64,000 bases of DNA from JAFGOM01 sp964605795 (GTDB taxonomy: Archaea; Halobacteriota; Methanomicrobia; Methanomicrobiales; Methanospirillaceae). The notes beneath the pieces are model-generated. The model ran no database searches. It was not told the origin of the DNA and was given only the letters and a program-made list of their open reading frames with translations. Location of the stretch: the NCBI GenBank assembly GCA_964605795.1, contig CAZSDZ010000007.1, forward strand, positions 14,490 through 78,489, given 5' to 3'. Made by a program: the position numbers and the translations under genes. Positions 1-8,091 of the stretch are shown one piece after another. Position 1 is the first letter of the stretch. The number at the start of each line of letters is the position of its first letter.

Positions 1-1039
1 TACTTCCCCCGTCAGCGGTCAGGAAAATATCGTTTCCATTATCCTCGGTACCAAATTGTGTGAGTGGATACGACCATCCCAGCTCCGGGATAGGCAGACC
101 CGGAGTTTTCGTCCCCTTTACAAACCGGGTTACATATTTTTGGTCTGAATTCCGGCTATGAGTACAGAATATTCCGCCCTCTTCATCCACCCCGATTCCG
201 TATATGACACTATTTTCTCCTATCTGCATGGTTTGAAGCGAACCATCAGGCATGCAGATATAAACCATGGCAGAATCACCATAAGGACTCCCACCCCTCC
301 GGACGGCATAGAGGTATCCATCCGGACCTAGAGAAATACCACTAATCGTTCGATACTGGTATGGCAGTTGCCATGACTGGATGAGTGCTTTTTCCGGTGA
401 AAAACAATAGATCTTGTTTGTTTCATACAATCCGACATAGACGGTATCATCTTTTCCGATTACTACCTGGCTTGGTAAAAGAAAATCAGCAGGCATCCCG
501 GTCGGACTACTCCATGATTCATGGTACTCCCCTTCCGGGGAGAATACCTCAACCCGGTTGTTATTTTGGTCAGCAACAAAGACAAATCCTGTACTGTTTA
601 CCGCAATGCCCTGAGGATAGTTCAATTCTCCCTTACCTGAACCTGATGTTCCAAAAGAACGGATATAGGTTCCTGAATTTGTAAACTGCTGTACCTGGTT
701 TTTCCCGTAATCAGTGGTGTAGATACTTCCATCAGGACTGACGGTAATGCCATAGACCTTGTCAAACGTGCCATCAGGTGAATCCTCGTCATTCCACTTT
801 GTAAGAAACGTCCCATCCGGGGCAAAGGCCTGGACCCGGCAATTGGTTGTATCGGTTATATATACCGTTTCATCCTGACTGATAACAACACAACGGGGAG
901 AGAGAAACTGGCCGTCACCTTCTCCCTCGGTTCCAAAAGAGAAATCGCTTACCAGGGTGGTTGTATCGGCGATGACCGGTGAAATGAAGAAAAGGATAAC
1001 AGAGAAAAAAATAATCAGGTATTTCAAAAATTGTGTCAT
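1..1039 (-). CDS. Secreted NHL-repeat (beta-propeller) protein, C-terminus cut by window edge
   Basis: An open minus-strand frame runs from an ATG at 1039 to the window edge (346 codons, no stop seen). It opens with a signal peptide: a short polar start, a hydrophobic run (roughly residues 5-22), then a likely cleavage after VIA. The remainder is a chain of blade-like repeats with recurring phrases such as VYITDT, NRVQAF, GIAVNSTG, FVADQNNN and GITVSPDG. These are typical of NHL six-bladed propellers, which mostly bind partners or polymers outside the cell. No enzyme motif is visible. An A/T-rich TATA-like sequence at about 1057-1068 implies a very short leader. The family call is firm; the ligand is unknown, and any C-terminal anchor lies outside the window. 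Confidence 0.85.
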   Translation of the reverse strand, partial: MTQFLKYLIIFFSVILFFISPVIADTTTLVSDFSFGTEGEGDGQFLSPRCVVISQDETVYITDTTNCRVQAFAPDGTFLTKWNDEDSPDGTFDKVYGITVSPDGSIYTTDYGKNQVQQFTNSGTYIRSFGTSGSGKGELNYPQGIAVNSTGFVFVADQNNNRVEVFSPEGEYHESWSSPTGMPADFLLPSQVVIGKDDTVYVGLYETNKIYCFSPEKALIQSWQLPYQYRTISGISLGPDGYLYAVRRGGSPYGDSAMVYICMPDGSLQTMQIGENSVIYGIGVDEEGGIFCTHSRNSDQKYVTRFVKGTKTPGLPIPELGWSYPLTQFGTEDNGNDIFLTADGGS

Positions 1040-1216
1040 TATAATGCTATTATCGTTTGATACATTAAATATTGCGTTTTTCACTGAATTTTATCTATCT
1101 GAATGAGTATCTCTTTCTGATTGCTTTTGGTGCTGAAAACCTCTTCTTCATGAATTGTATTGAAGGTTTTCTCACTCATTCCCCGGATAGACGATAAAGA
1201 GACGCAACCCGTGTCG

Positions 1217-1235
1217 GGGCTTTTTAAAAAAGCCC
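1217..1235 (-). terminator. Perfect 19-base palindrome, likely terminator of the hydrolase gene
   Basis: GGGCTTTTT and AAAAAGCCC flank a single A, forming a perfect inverted repeat about 90 bases past the stop of the minus-strand hydrolase gene. The T-rich arm could serve as the U-tract for transcription from either side. The rest of the gap 1040-1326 holds only the promoter of the NHL gene. Confidence 0.5.
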
Positions 1236-1326
1236 GGATACATCCATATTCAGATCCCTGATAAATACAGAACCTGGTAAATACTTATGATAATCTTCAA
1301 GATTGAATAGGAAAACCTGGGATATC

Positions 1327-2445
1327 TCATGGATTGTCCTTCATGTCAATATCCTTGATTAACCGGATCGTCTCATCAAATATCTCCTGGATGCACTCTG
1401 AATCAAAGTCATTTGTCAAAATGACAAGGCTGATCCGGTTGTCAGGCTGATAATACATATGTGACTGAAACCCACTTGATGCTCCATCATGACCGATCAT
1501 GTTCCCAACCCGGGTTTTAATCTCAGATATCCCGAGACCATACTGCTCTCCCTCGTCATCAGGATTAAAGGAGAGCATCTGAGATAGCATTTCAGGGGAA
1601 AAATAGGCATTATTCATTAATGCCGGCAGAAATTTTGCAATGTCCTCTGCTGATCCGACAATGCCGCCATCTCCGAGTCCAACTCCGTCATTTTCCCCAG
1701 TGATGTCCCGATACCCGTCCCCTTCCCGGCTGTATCCTCTTACGATTCCCTTGCCAATGGCAGCGGGATCCTCAAGATAGCATGTTTCCATGCCGGTTGG
1801 ATCAAATATCCTGTCCTGTAATTCTTTGGCAAGGTTATTGCCTGTTACCTGCTCAACCAGGATCCCAAGCAGCACATAGTTCGTATTTGAGTACACAAAG
1901 TCAGTATCGGGAGCACAGTCAGGTGGTTCATCATACGCAAAGGTAACAACTTCTGCAGCAGTCCAGGGATGATCAGGATTAGTGCTAACCCGATCATAGA
2001 ACTCATCGGTCATGTAATCAGGAATGCCGCTTCTCATTTGCATTGCCTGCCTGACCGTTGCAGATGCGGCATTGGGGATACGTGATCCCAAATCGGGAGG
2101 AAGATATGTTGCCAGTGGGACATCGATATCCACGAGACCCTGCTCAGCCAGTTGGAGAACAAGCGTTGCAACAAACGGTTTGGTTGCACTTGCGATACGG
2201 AACCGGTCCCGGATAGTGATCGGTATCTGCCCGGACATATTTGCATGACCTGAAACAGCACATACGGTATCTTGGTCTGTAGTGACACAGACTACCATGC
2301 CAGGTTCGTCACCAGAGATACAGGTCTCGATACTATCCGTAAGAACTGCATCATTGATATCATCGTCAGAGCCAAAAACCGGTATACCGGCTATGGTAAT
2401 CAGAATGCCGATTAGTATAATCCTAATCCATAGAGAATGGTTCAT
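1327..2445 (-). CDS. Secreted serine hydrolase, beta-lactamase/D-Ala-D-Ala carboxypeptidase family
   Basis: 372 residues. A signal peptide (about residues 1-25, ending VFGS) is followed by a class C beta-lactamase-like fold. The three active-site motifs are visible: S86-A-T-K89 (nucleophile and base), Y185-S-N187, and H319-D-G321, which replaces the KTG box as in many esterase/peptidase members. The enzyme should work outside the membrane. Archaea of this group lack murein, so cleavage of a peptide, ester or cell-wall polymer is more likely than true peptidoglycan processing; the substrate is not readable. The gene is divergent from a DHA2 efflux pump across a roughly 70-bp shared promoter, and an inverted repeat overlaps its start codon, suggesting joint control. 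Confidence 0.85.
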   Translation of the reverse strand: MNHSLWIRIILIGILITIAGIPVFGSDDDINDAVLTDSIETCISGDEPGMVVCVTTDQDTVCAVSGHANMSGQIPITIRDRFRIASATKPFVATLVLQLAEQGLVDIDVPLATYLPPDLGSRIPNAASATVRQAMQMRSGIPDYMTDEFYDRVSTNPDHPWTAAEVVTFAYDEPPDCAPDTDFVYSNTNYVLLGILVEQVTGNNLAKELQDRIFDPTGMETCYLEDPAAIGKGIVRGYSREGDGYRDITGENDGVGLGDGGIVGSAEDIAKFLPALMNNAYFSPEMLSQMLSFNPDDEGEQYGLGISEIKTRVGNMIGHDGASSGFQSHMYYQPDNRISLVILTNDFDSECIQEIFDETIRLIKDIDMKDNP

Positions 2446-2494
2446 ACCATGAATTGGTATGATGATTGTTTAATCCTATATATTGAACCGGTTC
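2443..2494. promoter_or_regulatory. Divergent promoter with two palindromes
   Basis: Between the hydrolase (minus) and the first DHA2 transporter (plus) lie an inverted repeat CATACCA-TGAAT-TGGTATG (2443-2461) over the hydrolase start codon, an A/T box CCTATATATTG (about 2475-2484) that reads as a TATA element on both strands, and the perfect palindrome GAACCGGTTC (2485-2494). A related sequence, GAACCGATTC, occurs upstream of the second transporter. The operator role is inferred. Confidence 0.45.
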
Positions 2495-2515
2495 TGAATG
2501 CTATACTAATCATAC

Positions 2516-4021
2516 ATGCGGATGAGAACCAGTAAAGGGAATCCGGCGCCATCTTCCCATGACAGGACAGGAAAAACAGATCAGGTGTTGCATGTGAAAC
2601 CTGATCCCGTTACCAGGCGGATCATTCTCCTCCTGGCCGTTTTAGCCGGATTCATCACTCCTTTTGATGGTTCTGCGGTAAACCTCGCTCTTCCGGTCAT
2701 TGCCTCGGAATTTCACATGGATATCATCACTCTTTCCTGGGTGACGACCGCGTATCTCCTCTCATGTGCCTTATTCCTGGTTCCTTTTGGGAAACTGGCA
2801 GACATGTACGGCCGGAAAAAATTTTACCTCATTGGTATTGCAATATTTATTACAGCGTCACTATGCATGACCCTGATCGGAACGAAACAGGAATTTATCG
2901 TTTTAAGGGTGATACAGGGAGTGGGAAGTGCCATGATATTTGGTACAGCTGTTGCACTCCTTACCTCGGTATATCCACCAGGAGAGAGGGGTTTTGCGAT
3001 TGGTCTGTATACTACAGCAGTCTACCTGGGCCTTTCGGCAGGCCCGTTTCTTGGAGGGCTGCTTACAACCTACCTGGGCTGGCGGAGTATATTCCTTGTT
3101 AATGTCCCCCTTGGTATCATAGCGATTGCCCTTGTTTTTGGGAGGATCCATGGAGAATGGACCGAATGCAAGGGAGAACGATTTGATCTTGCCGGTTCTT
3201 TTATCTATGGCATAACCATCGTTATGGTCATGTATGGTCTCTCCCTCGTTCCTGACACGACGGGACTAGCACTCATCCTCTTAGGCCTGATCTGTACCTT
3301 CATCTTTATCTGGTTTGAACGCCGGGCGCTGTATCCTGTACTGAACATGCGAATCTTTACCGAAAACCGTGTCTTTGCCTTCTCAAACCTGGCGGCTTTG
3401 ATTAATTATAGTGCAACGTTCTCGGTCTCTTTTATCTTAAGTCTGTACTTGCAGTATACTCAGGATATTTCGTCTGCATCGGCAGGATGTATCCTCGTTA
3501 CTGCTCCTTTCATGCAGATGCTGATAGCATCGTTCTCAGGGAAGCTCTCGGATCGCATGGACCCGGGAACTATCGCCTCGGTTGGGATGGCTTTATCAGC
3601 GCTTGCTATTTTTTTGCTGATCTTTATCGGGAAAAACACTCCGTTCTGGTACATTATCATGGCCCTGGTAATCCTTGGTATTGGATTTGGCATATTCTCG
3701 TCGCCGAATACCAATGCAATCATGAGTGCGGTCGAGAAAAGATATTACGGGGTGGCATCAGGAATACTTGCAACCATGCGGTTGCTAGGCCAGATGTTCT
3801 CAATGGGTATCGTCATGATGGTGTTTGCAGTAATAATCGGTCCAATAGAACTTGCGCCCGAATCACAGGATGCATTCTTAAAAAGCCTCCACTACATCTT
3901 CTCCCTCTTTACAATCCTCTGTATCATTGGTATTTATGCGTCGTTCCAACGGATACAAAAGGGAAAACCAGATCCCGGATCCTCTGGTAAATCTGATTAC
4001 CTGGTTGGTGAGTACAAATAA
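2516..4021 (+). CDS. MFS drug/multidrug efflux transporter, DHA2 (14-TM) family
   Basis: 501 residues, the usual length for 14-helix DHA2 antiporters. After a hydrophilic basic head of about 34 residues, the first helix carries the D51-containing stretch FDGSAVNLALP typical of proton-coupled DHA2 pumps. Loop 2-3 has motif A, G92-KLADMYGRK, and helix 5 carries a G/P-rich antiporter motif near GLSAGPFLGG. Role: proton-driven export of small hydrophobic compounds across the cytoplasmic membrane; substrate unknown. The start is uncertain because the ATG at 2516 has no Shine-Dalgarno sequence, and an internal GTG just before the VKPDP stretch could also serve. It lies divergent from the secreted hydrolase and upstream of a second DHA2 gene. 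Confidence 0.88.
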   Translation: MRMRTSKGNPAPSSHDRTGKTDQVLHVKPDPVTRRIILLLAVLAGFITPFDGSAVNLALPVIASEFHMDIITLSWVTTAYLLSCALFLVPFGKLADMYGRKKFYLIGIAIFITASLCMTLIGTKQEFIVLRVIQGVGSAMIFGTAVALLTSVYPPGERGFAIGLYTTAVYLGLSAGPFLGGLLTTYLGWRSIFLVNVPLGIIAIALVFGRIHGEWTECKGERFDLAGSFIYGITIVMVMYGLSLVPDTTGLALILLGLICTFIFIWFERRALYPVLNMRIFTENRVFAFSNLAALINYSATFSVSFILSLYLQYTQDISSASAGCILVTAPFMQMLIASFSGKLSDRMDPGTIASVGMALSALAIFLLIFIGKNTPFWYIIMALVILGIGFGIFSSPNTNAIMSAVEKRYYGVASGILATMRLLGQMFSMGIVMMVFAVIIGPIELAPESQDAFLKSLHYIFSLFTILCIIGIYASFQRIQKGKPDPGSSGKSDYLVGEYK

Positions 4022-4111
4022 TAAAGGATAGATCAGATTCGTTATCAATCTGCCAGCCCTCCTTATCCTTTGATTCCCATCCTTTAGCTAGATAGTTGGT
4101 ATTTCTGTTCA

Positions 4112-4121
4112 GAACCGATTC
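4112..4121. promoter_or_regulatory. Near-palindrome GAACCGATTC upstream of second DHA2 gene
   Basis: This differs by one base from the perfect palindrome GAACCGGTTC at 2485-2494. Both are followed within 6-9 bases by TACTAAT. It lies 36 bases before the start of the second transporter and may bind the same regulator. Inferred from two copies only. Confidence 0.3.
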
Positions 4122-4156
4122 TTCAAGTACTAATACACAAATACTTTGTAATAACC

Positions 4157-5638
4157 ATGAGTCACAGAGATAAGGAACCCAGTTTTGGTCTTTTAATCTT
4201 CTCGATTTCTCTTGCCATCTTCATGTCAGCACTGGATGGAACAATTGTAAATATCGCTCTTCCAACCATATCTGAATCGTTTCATCTCTCATCCAGCACG
4301 GTTAGCTGGGTTGCAACCATGTACCTTCTTGTTCTCGCAGGATGTGTTCTCATATTCGGAAAGATTGCAGATGTTATCGGGTTTAAGCGGGTCTTTATCA
4401 GTGGATTTATTCTCTTTACTCTGGGATCCCTTGCCTGTGGTATCCTCCCCGGACTTCTCGATTCGTTTTATCTCCTCGTCGGATTTCGGGCGTTTCAGGC
4501 GGTTGGGGGTGCGATGATCACCTCGATTGCCCCGGCAATGGTGACTGCCTTTATCCCGATGGAAAGAAAAGGAAAAGCCATGGGTATCATTATGACCTTT
4601 GCCGCCCTTGGAACTGCCATAGGACCGAGTGTGGGTGGAATTCTCACGCAGTATCTCTCCTGGGAATGGATATTTTTCATCAACATCCCGATCGGGATCC
4701 TTGCAGTCATCCTCGGCAGCATGGTGATCCCTGCATCAGTTCATACCTCACTTGGGACTGGGTTTGACAGAAAAGGAGCGTTTCTTATATTTTTCGGGAT
4801 GGCTCTGTTACTGTTCGGGTTCTCGGAAGGCACGGATCTCGGGTGGAGTAGCCCGGTCATTATCGGTTCTCTGGTGATTGCACTGGTATCACTGGGACTG
4901 TTTATCTGGCATGAATTGGGATATGCAGATCCCTTGCTTGATATCCGCCTCTTCAAAGACCGTAATTTTTTGTTTCTCAACCTGATCTTTGCACTTGTCT
5001 TCTTCAGCTTCTCAGGGATTAACTATCTTTTGCCATTTTATCTTGAGTATGTGAGTGGATACATCCCGGCAGATGCCGGGATAATCCTGACATCGCTCTC
5101 GGCTGCAATGATGATATCCGGGTTAGTTGCCGGGATGCTGTTTAACAGGATTGGAGGAAAAAAGCTTGCAATCATTGCTGCGGTTATCATCACGACAGGA
5201 TATTTCCTGATAACCCATCTGAGAGCCGATACCCCGACCGCATTTGTCGTCCTCTGCCTGGTTTTTATCGGCCTTGGTCTAGGGATGATGGTCTCACCGG
5301 TAACGAACATGATAATGATGTCTACTCCGCGAAAAAAATCAGGAATGGTCTCTTCCGTCACCAGTCTTGCCCGGTTTGCACCAATGACAATAGGAATTGC
5401 CTTTTATAATGTCATCTTTATCGAGGGGATGATCGCAATTGCAACCCATTATAATGTTACAAAAAGTGCACCGGTCGATATCCAGCATGAGGTACTGGCT
5501 GCCGGATTCGATCTAAGTTTTCTGGCCTCATTTATAATCGGGATACTCATTTTTATCCTGACCCTGGTTGTGAGGTACGAGGTTCATCCTGATTACCTGG
5601 ATGGAGATATGAATAAAGAACAACCGATAGTAGTCTGA
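4157..5638 (+). CDS. MFS efflux transporter, DHA2 (14-TM) family
   Basis: 493 residues with about 14 hydrophobic helices. Helix 1 carries S-A-L-D27-GTIVNIALP, the signature of DHA2 proton antiporters; motif A (G68-KIADVIGFK) follows helix 2, and the helix 5 antiporter motif appears as GTAIGPSVGG. It is a paralogue of the upstream transporter, but the two differ clearly in sequence, so this is not a recent duplication. It has its own 135-bp upstream region with a sequence resembling the hydrolase/transporter palindrome. Likely an exporter of toxic or signalling small molecules; substrate unknown. Confidence 0.9.
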   Translation: MSHRDKEPSFGLLIFSISLAIFMSALDGTIVNIALPTISESFHLSSSTVSWVATMYLLVLAGCVLIFGKIADVIGFKRVFISGFILFTLGSLACGILPGLLDSFYLLVGFRAFQAVGGAMITSIAPAMVTAFIPMERKGKAMGIIMTFAALGTAIGPSVGGILTQYLSWEWIFFINIPIGILAVILGSMVIPASVHTSLGTGFDRKGAFLIFFGMALLLFGFSEGTDLGWSSPVIIGSLVIALVSLGLFIWHELGYADPLLDIRLFKDRNFLFLNLIFALVFFSFSGINYLLPFYLEYVSGYIPADAGIILTSLSAAMMISGLVAGMLFNRIGGKKLAIIAAVIITTGYFLITHLRADTPTAFVVLCLVFIGLGLGMMVSPVTNMIMMSTPRKKSGMVSSVTSLARFAPMTIGIAFYNVIFIEGMIAIATHYNVTKSAPVDIQHEVLAAGFDLSFLASFIIGILIFILTLVVRYEVHPDYLDGDMNKEQPIVV

Positions 5639-5740
5639 TTCTTTATTTTTTCTTTGATACGCTTCCTTTTTAGAACTTTTCTCACTTCCTTATGAGAGAT
5701 AACAGAAAATTCGTCAGACGGTTTTTTCTGGTATCTCTGA

Positions 5741-6895
5741 TTACTGCATCACGACTTTATGCATAAGGGCCATCACTCCTGGTTTTTGTGGTTGTGATGG
5801 CATCCCAAAGCCCGGCATTCCCATGGGCGGAGATTCAAACATCTCGGTATTGAGACGATCAGTAATCTCGTCGAATATTTTCTTGTATGCAATGCAATGG
5901 GGGTCTACTCCTTTTATCTCTCCGTCTGTTGGTGCGATGGCATTATACGGGCATCCCCCACGGCAATATCTGATATGAGCACAGTCTCTGCAGGCGATAT
6001 CGACAAAGTCCCGGTATGCGGTCATCAACGTCCCGGCTGGTGACTGCATGAGCATCTCTCTCGTCGGCCTGTCATATACCGTGCCCATGATGTATTGATC
6101 CATTCCGACAAACCGGTAACAGGGATAAATACTGCCGTCTGGCCCGATAGCAAAGGTACTGCCCATGCAGTCGGCAAAGGTACATACATTTCCCCTTCTC
6201 GTAAAGACACCCCTGACCAGATCATTGATGTTCATGATCTCAATCTCATGGTAATGCAGAAGTGACTGGTCAAGGAGGTATATCAGCAGGTCTCCGAATT
6301 CTTCGGGATCCAGTGCCCATTCTTTAGGATTTTTACCCCGAAGCGATGGGAGTGCCGGGTGAAGTTTGAGAACAAAGCCATTTTTTAAGAAGAACTGAAC
6401 AATCTCATCCCGTTTTTGATACGAGTGATTGGTAAATGTACAGATATACCGTACCACAAGACCGTGACTTCTGGCAATTTCGTAACCTCGCATGTTTTTC
6501 TGGAAGTAACCGTCTCCCCGCTGCAGGTCATTGAGTTCCTCTGGTCCGTCGATGGATGAGCCGATTGGAACATGATATTCTGCAAATATTTCTGCCAGCT
6601 CCGGTGTCATCAGCCAGAGGTTTGTCTGGATGGCAAATTCAGTTCTTGTCTGTGGCAGACCGGCAGAAAGGATGGCCAGTGCTTCCCGGTAAAACGTTGG
6701 ACCGGCAAGGAGCGGTTCACCTCCATGAAAGGTAAATGTTATCCGTTCTTCAGAAAAGGTGTTCAACCACGAGACGATCTCTGTTATCGTCTCAATTGTC
6801 ATAATGGGGGATGTTTCTTCTGAACTCCAGCAGTACTTACAGTGTGACGGACAACCAAGGGTCGGGATTATCATGACATGGAATGGATTTTTCAC
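5741..6895 (-). CDS. Radical SAM enzyme with SPASM domain, anaerobic sulfatase-maturase-like, putative peptide modifier
   Basis: 384 residues. The radical SAM cluster motif is C15-x3-C19-x2-C22, followed by HGGEPLL (58-64). The C-terminal half has the SPASM/twitch cysteines C238, C243, C259, C302, C305, C311, C315 and C334, enough for two auxiliary 4Fe-4S clusters. Such enzymes modify side chains of proteins or ribosomal peptides. The tail (about 352-384) is unusual: Met-, Pro- and Gly-rich, with MGMPGFGMP. The start is GTG at 6895, because the preceding codon is TGA. I saw no clear precursor peptide beside it, and the sulfatase-maturase role is not supported since no sulfatase is near. Methanogen-specific putative peptide-modifying subfamilies of this type are known. 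Confidence 0.85.
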   Translation of the reverse strand: MKNPFHVMIIPTLGCPSHCKYCWSSEETSPIMTIETITEIVSWLNTFSEERITFTFHGGEPLLAGPTFYREALAILSAGLPQTRTEFAIQTNLWLMTPELAEIFAEYHVPIGSSIDGPEELNDLQRGDGYFQKNMRGYEIARSHGLVVRYICTFTNHSYQKRDEIVQFFLKNGFVLKLHPALPSLRGKNPKEWALDPEEFGDLLIYLLDQSLLHYHEIEIMNINDLVRGVFTRRGNVCTFADCMGSTFAIGPDGSIYPCYRFVGMDQYIMGTVYDRPTREMLMQSPAGTLMTAYRDFVDIACRDCAHIRYCRGGCPYNAIAPTDGEIKGVDPHCIAYKKIFDEITDRLNTEMFESPPMGMPGFGMPSQPQKPGVMALMHKVVMQ

Positions 6896-7189
6896 TCATC
6901 ATTTTCTGTCAGGAAAAGGTTAATACCTGCTGGTTCCTGTAACAACCTGAATTATCACGGTCTTTTATGTAACGATTACCATACAAGGGGATAACTGGCT
7001 TATCCCGTACCTCTCATAGGGAATTATTTCCTCCTATCGTAATCGGGAGGTATGCCCAATCGTACCTGTTTTCATCGCGTTAGCATTTTTCTTCTGGTTA
7101 AGGATCTTCATGGGGTGATAAAAGGGAAGAATAGGAAAACATTTCATAATGATCTCTTGAAAAATCCGAACAAATCAGTGGAATCTGGT
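6896..7189. other. Intergenic region without a convincing gene
   Basis: 294 bases between two minus-strand genes. It holds a short inverted repeat, CCTCC/GGAGG, at 7031-7051 and a 35-codon minus-strand frame with no family features. I could not identify a precursor peptide for the neighbouring radical SAM enzyme here. Confidence 0.4.
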
Positions 7190-7756
7190 TTAAATGACCG
7201 GTAAAAGGATGGAAAGTATTGTTATCGCAAGAGCGGTGATGAGCGGGATTGTCATGTTATCATCAACAGGAGAGTAGAGTTCGGTTATTCCTGCAATAAC
7301 GGACGTAAACAGTGCGATCCACGGATGAATGAAGAACTGGAGAACAACAAAAGCGGCAATGATACCGGCAGCAGTCCCTTCTGCTGATTTATTTTTGTAA
7401 ATAATATGGCGGCCACAGGCTACCCCGGCAATCGTCGATACACTGTCAAGAACAGCAAGGACAAGTATCGATACTGCTGCAACCGGGTACGGAAATACTG
7501 CCGTGACAAAGAGGGCAGTCAGCAGAAAAACAAGGGTCCCTTTCCCGGGGTACTCAACATCCCGTTCAAGGTGTCCGACGATAACCGAGATAAGGGGGAT
7601 AGAATATCCTCTGATAATTGCATCAGAGAAGAGAAATCCCAGGAACACAGAGGTGGACAGGATTGCGACAACGATATACTGTGGTGCAAGATAGATAAGA
7701 GCAGCGATAAGGATACCAAATCCTAAATGACTGAGTTGTCTGATAAGTTCGTTCAT
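7190..7756 (-). CDS. Dolichol kinase / CDP-diglyceride synthase-like membrane protein
   Basis: 188 residues from the ATG at 7756. A longer frame reaches back to 7984, but that extension is not hydrophobic, and the family characteristically begins with E-L-x-R-x-x-H-L-x-x-G, seen here as NELIRQLSHLGFG. About seven helices follow. The conserved cytoplasmic motifs appear as GHLE...YPGKGT and D-S-x-S-T-I-A-G-x-x-x-G-R, resembling the CTP-dependent polyprenol kinases SEC59/DGK1 and the PF01148 group. The likely role is phosphorylation of a polyprenol or lipid at the membrane, feeding lipid-linked glycan synthesis. That would suit the glycosyltransferase divergent from it. The family call is good; the substrate is inferred. 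Confidence 0.72.
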   Translation of the reverse strand: MNELIRQLSHLGFGILIAALIYLAPQYIVVAILSTSVFLGFLFSDAIIRGYSIPLISVIVGHLERDVEYPGKGTLVFLLTALFVTAVFPYPVAAVSILVLAVLDSVSTIAGVACGRHIIYKNKSAEGTAAGIIAAFVVLQFFIHPWIALFTSVIAGITELYSPVDDNMTIPLITALAITILSILLPVI

Positions 7757-8091
7757 GATTAATTCTCGTCTCAATTTTTCGTGGGAACAAGGAGTTATCC
7801 TGTTTGTCAGGTACAATCTCACAGGTGAATGTATCAGCGTTTCTATGAGGTGTGACGAAAATATCCTGACTATCTTCTCAACATCTGGGAATCTCCTGAT
7901 AGAACCGCATGACATAATGATAAGGAAGAATACATAATTCCATGAGAAGATTCTACCCTTAAACGTAATCAATGAAAGGGACACTGGTGCAGCGTGGCAT
8001 CTTCATTTACCCCCGCGTGTAATACTATCTCACGAGTTACGTAACGAAAACCCATTCAAGTGGCTAGCTATATGGGATCTGGAGTACCAGG
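7757..8091. promoter_or_regulatory. Divergent intergenic region with promoter of the glycosyltransferase
   Basis: 335 bases between divergent genes. A TATA-like GCTATATGGG at about 8065-8074 and an AGG directly before the ATG at 8092 belong to the glycosyltransferase. The left half is overlapped by the unlikely N-terminal extension of the dolichol-kinase-like frame. No other gene is visible. Confidence 0.4.

Noticed and set aside
1327..2445. True antibiotic-resistance beta-lactamase
   Set aside because: The H-D-G third motif and the archaeal host point to a broader serine hydrolase. Sequence motifs alone do not support lactam resistance.
7757..7984. 76-codon N-terminal extension of the dolichol-kinase-like gene
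   Set aside because: The family starts at the E-L-x-R-x-x-H-L motif just after ATG 7756; the extension is unrelated and would use up the promoter region.
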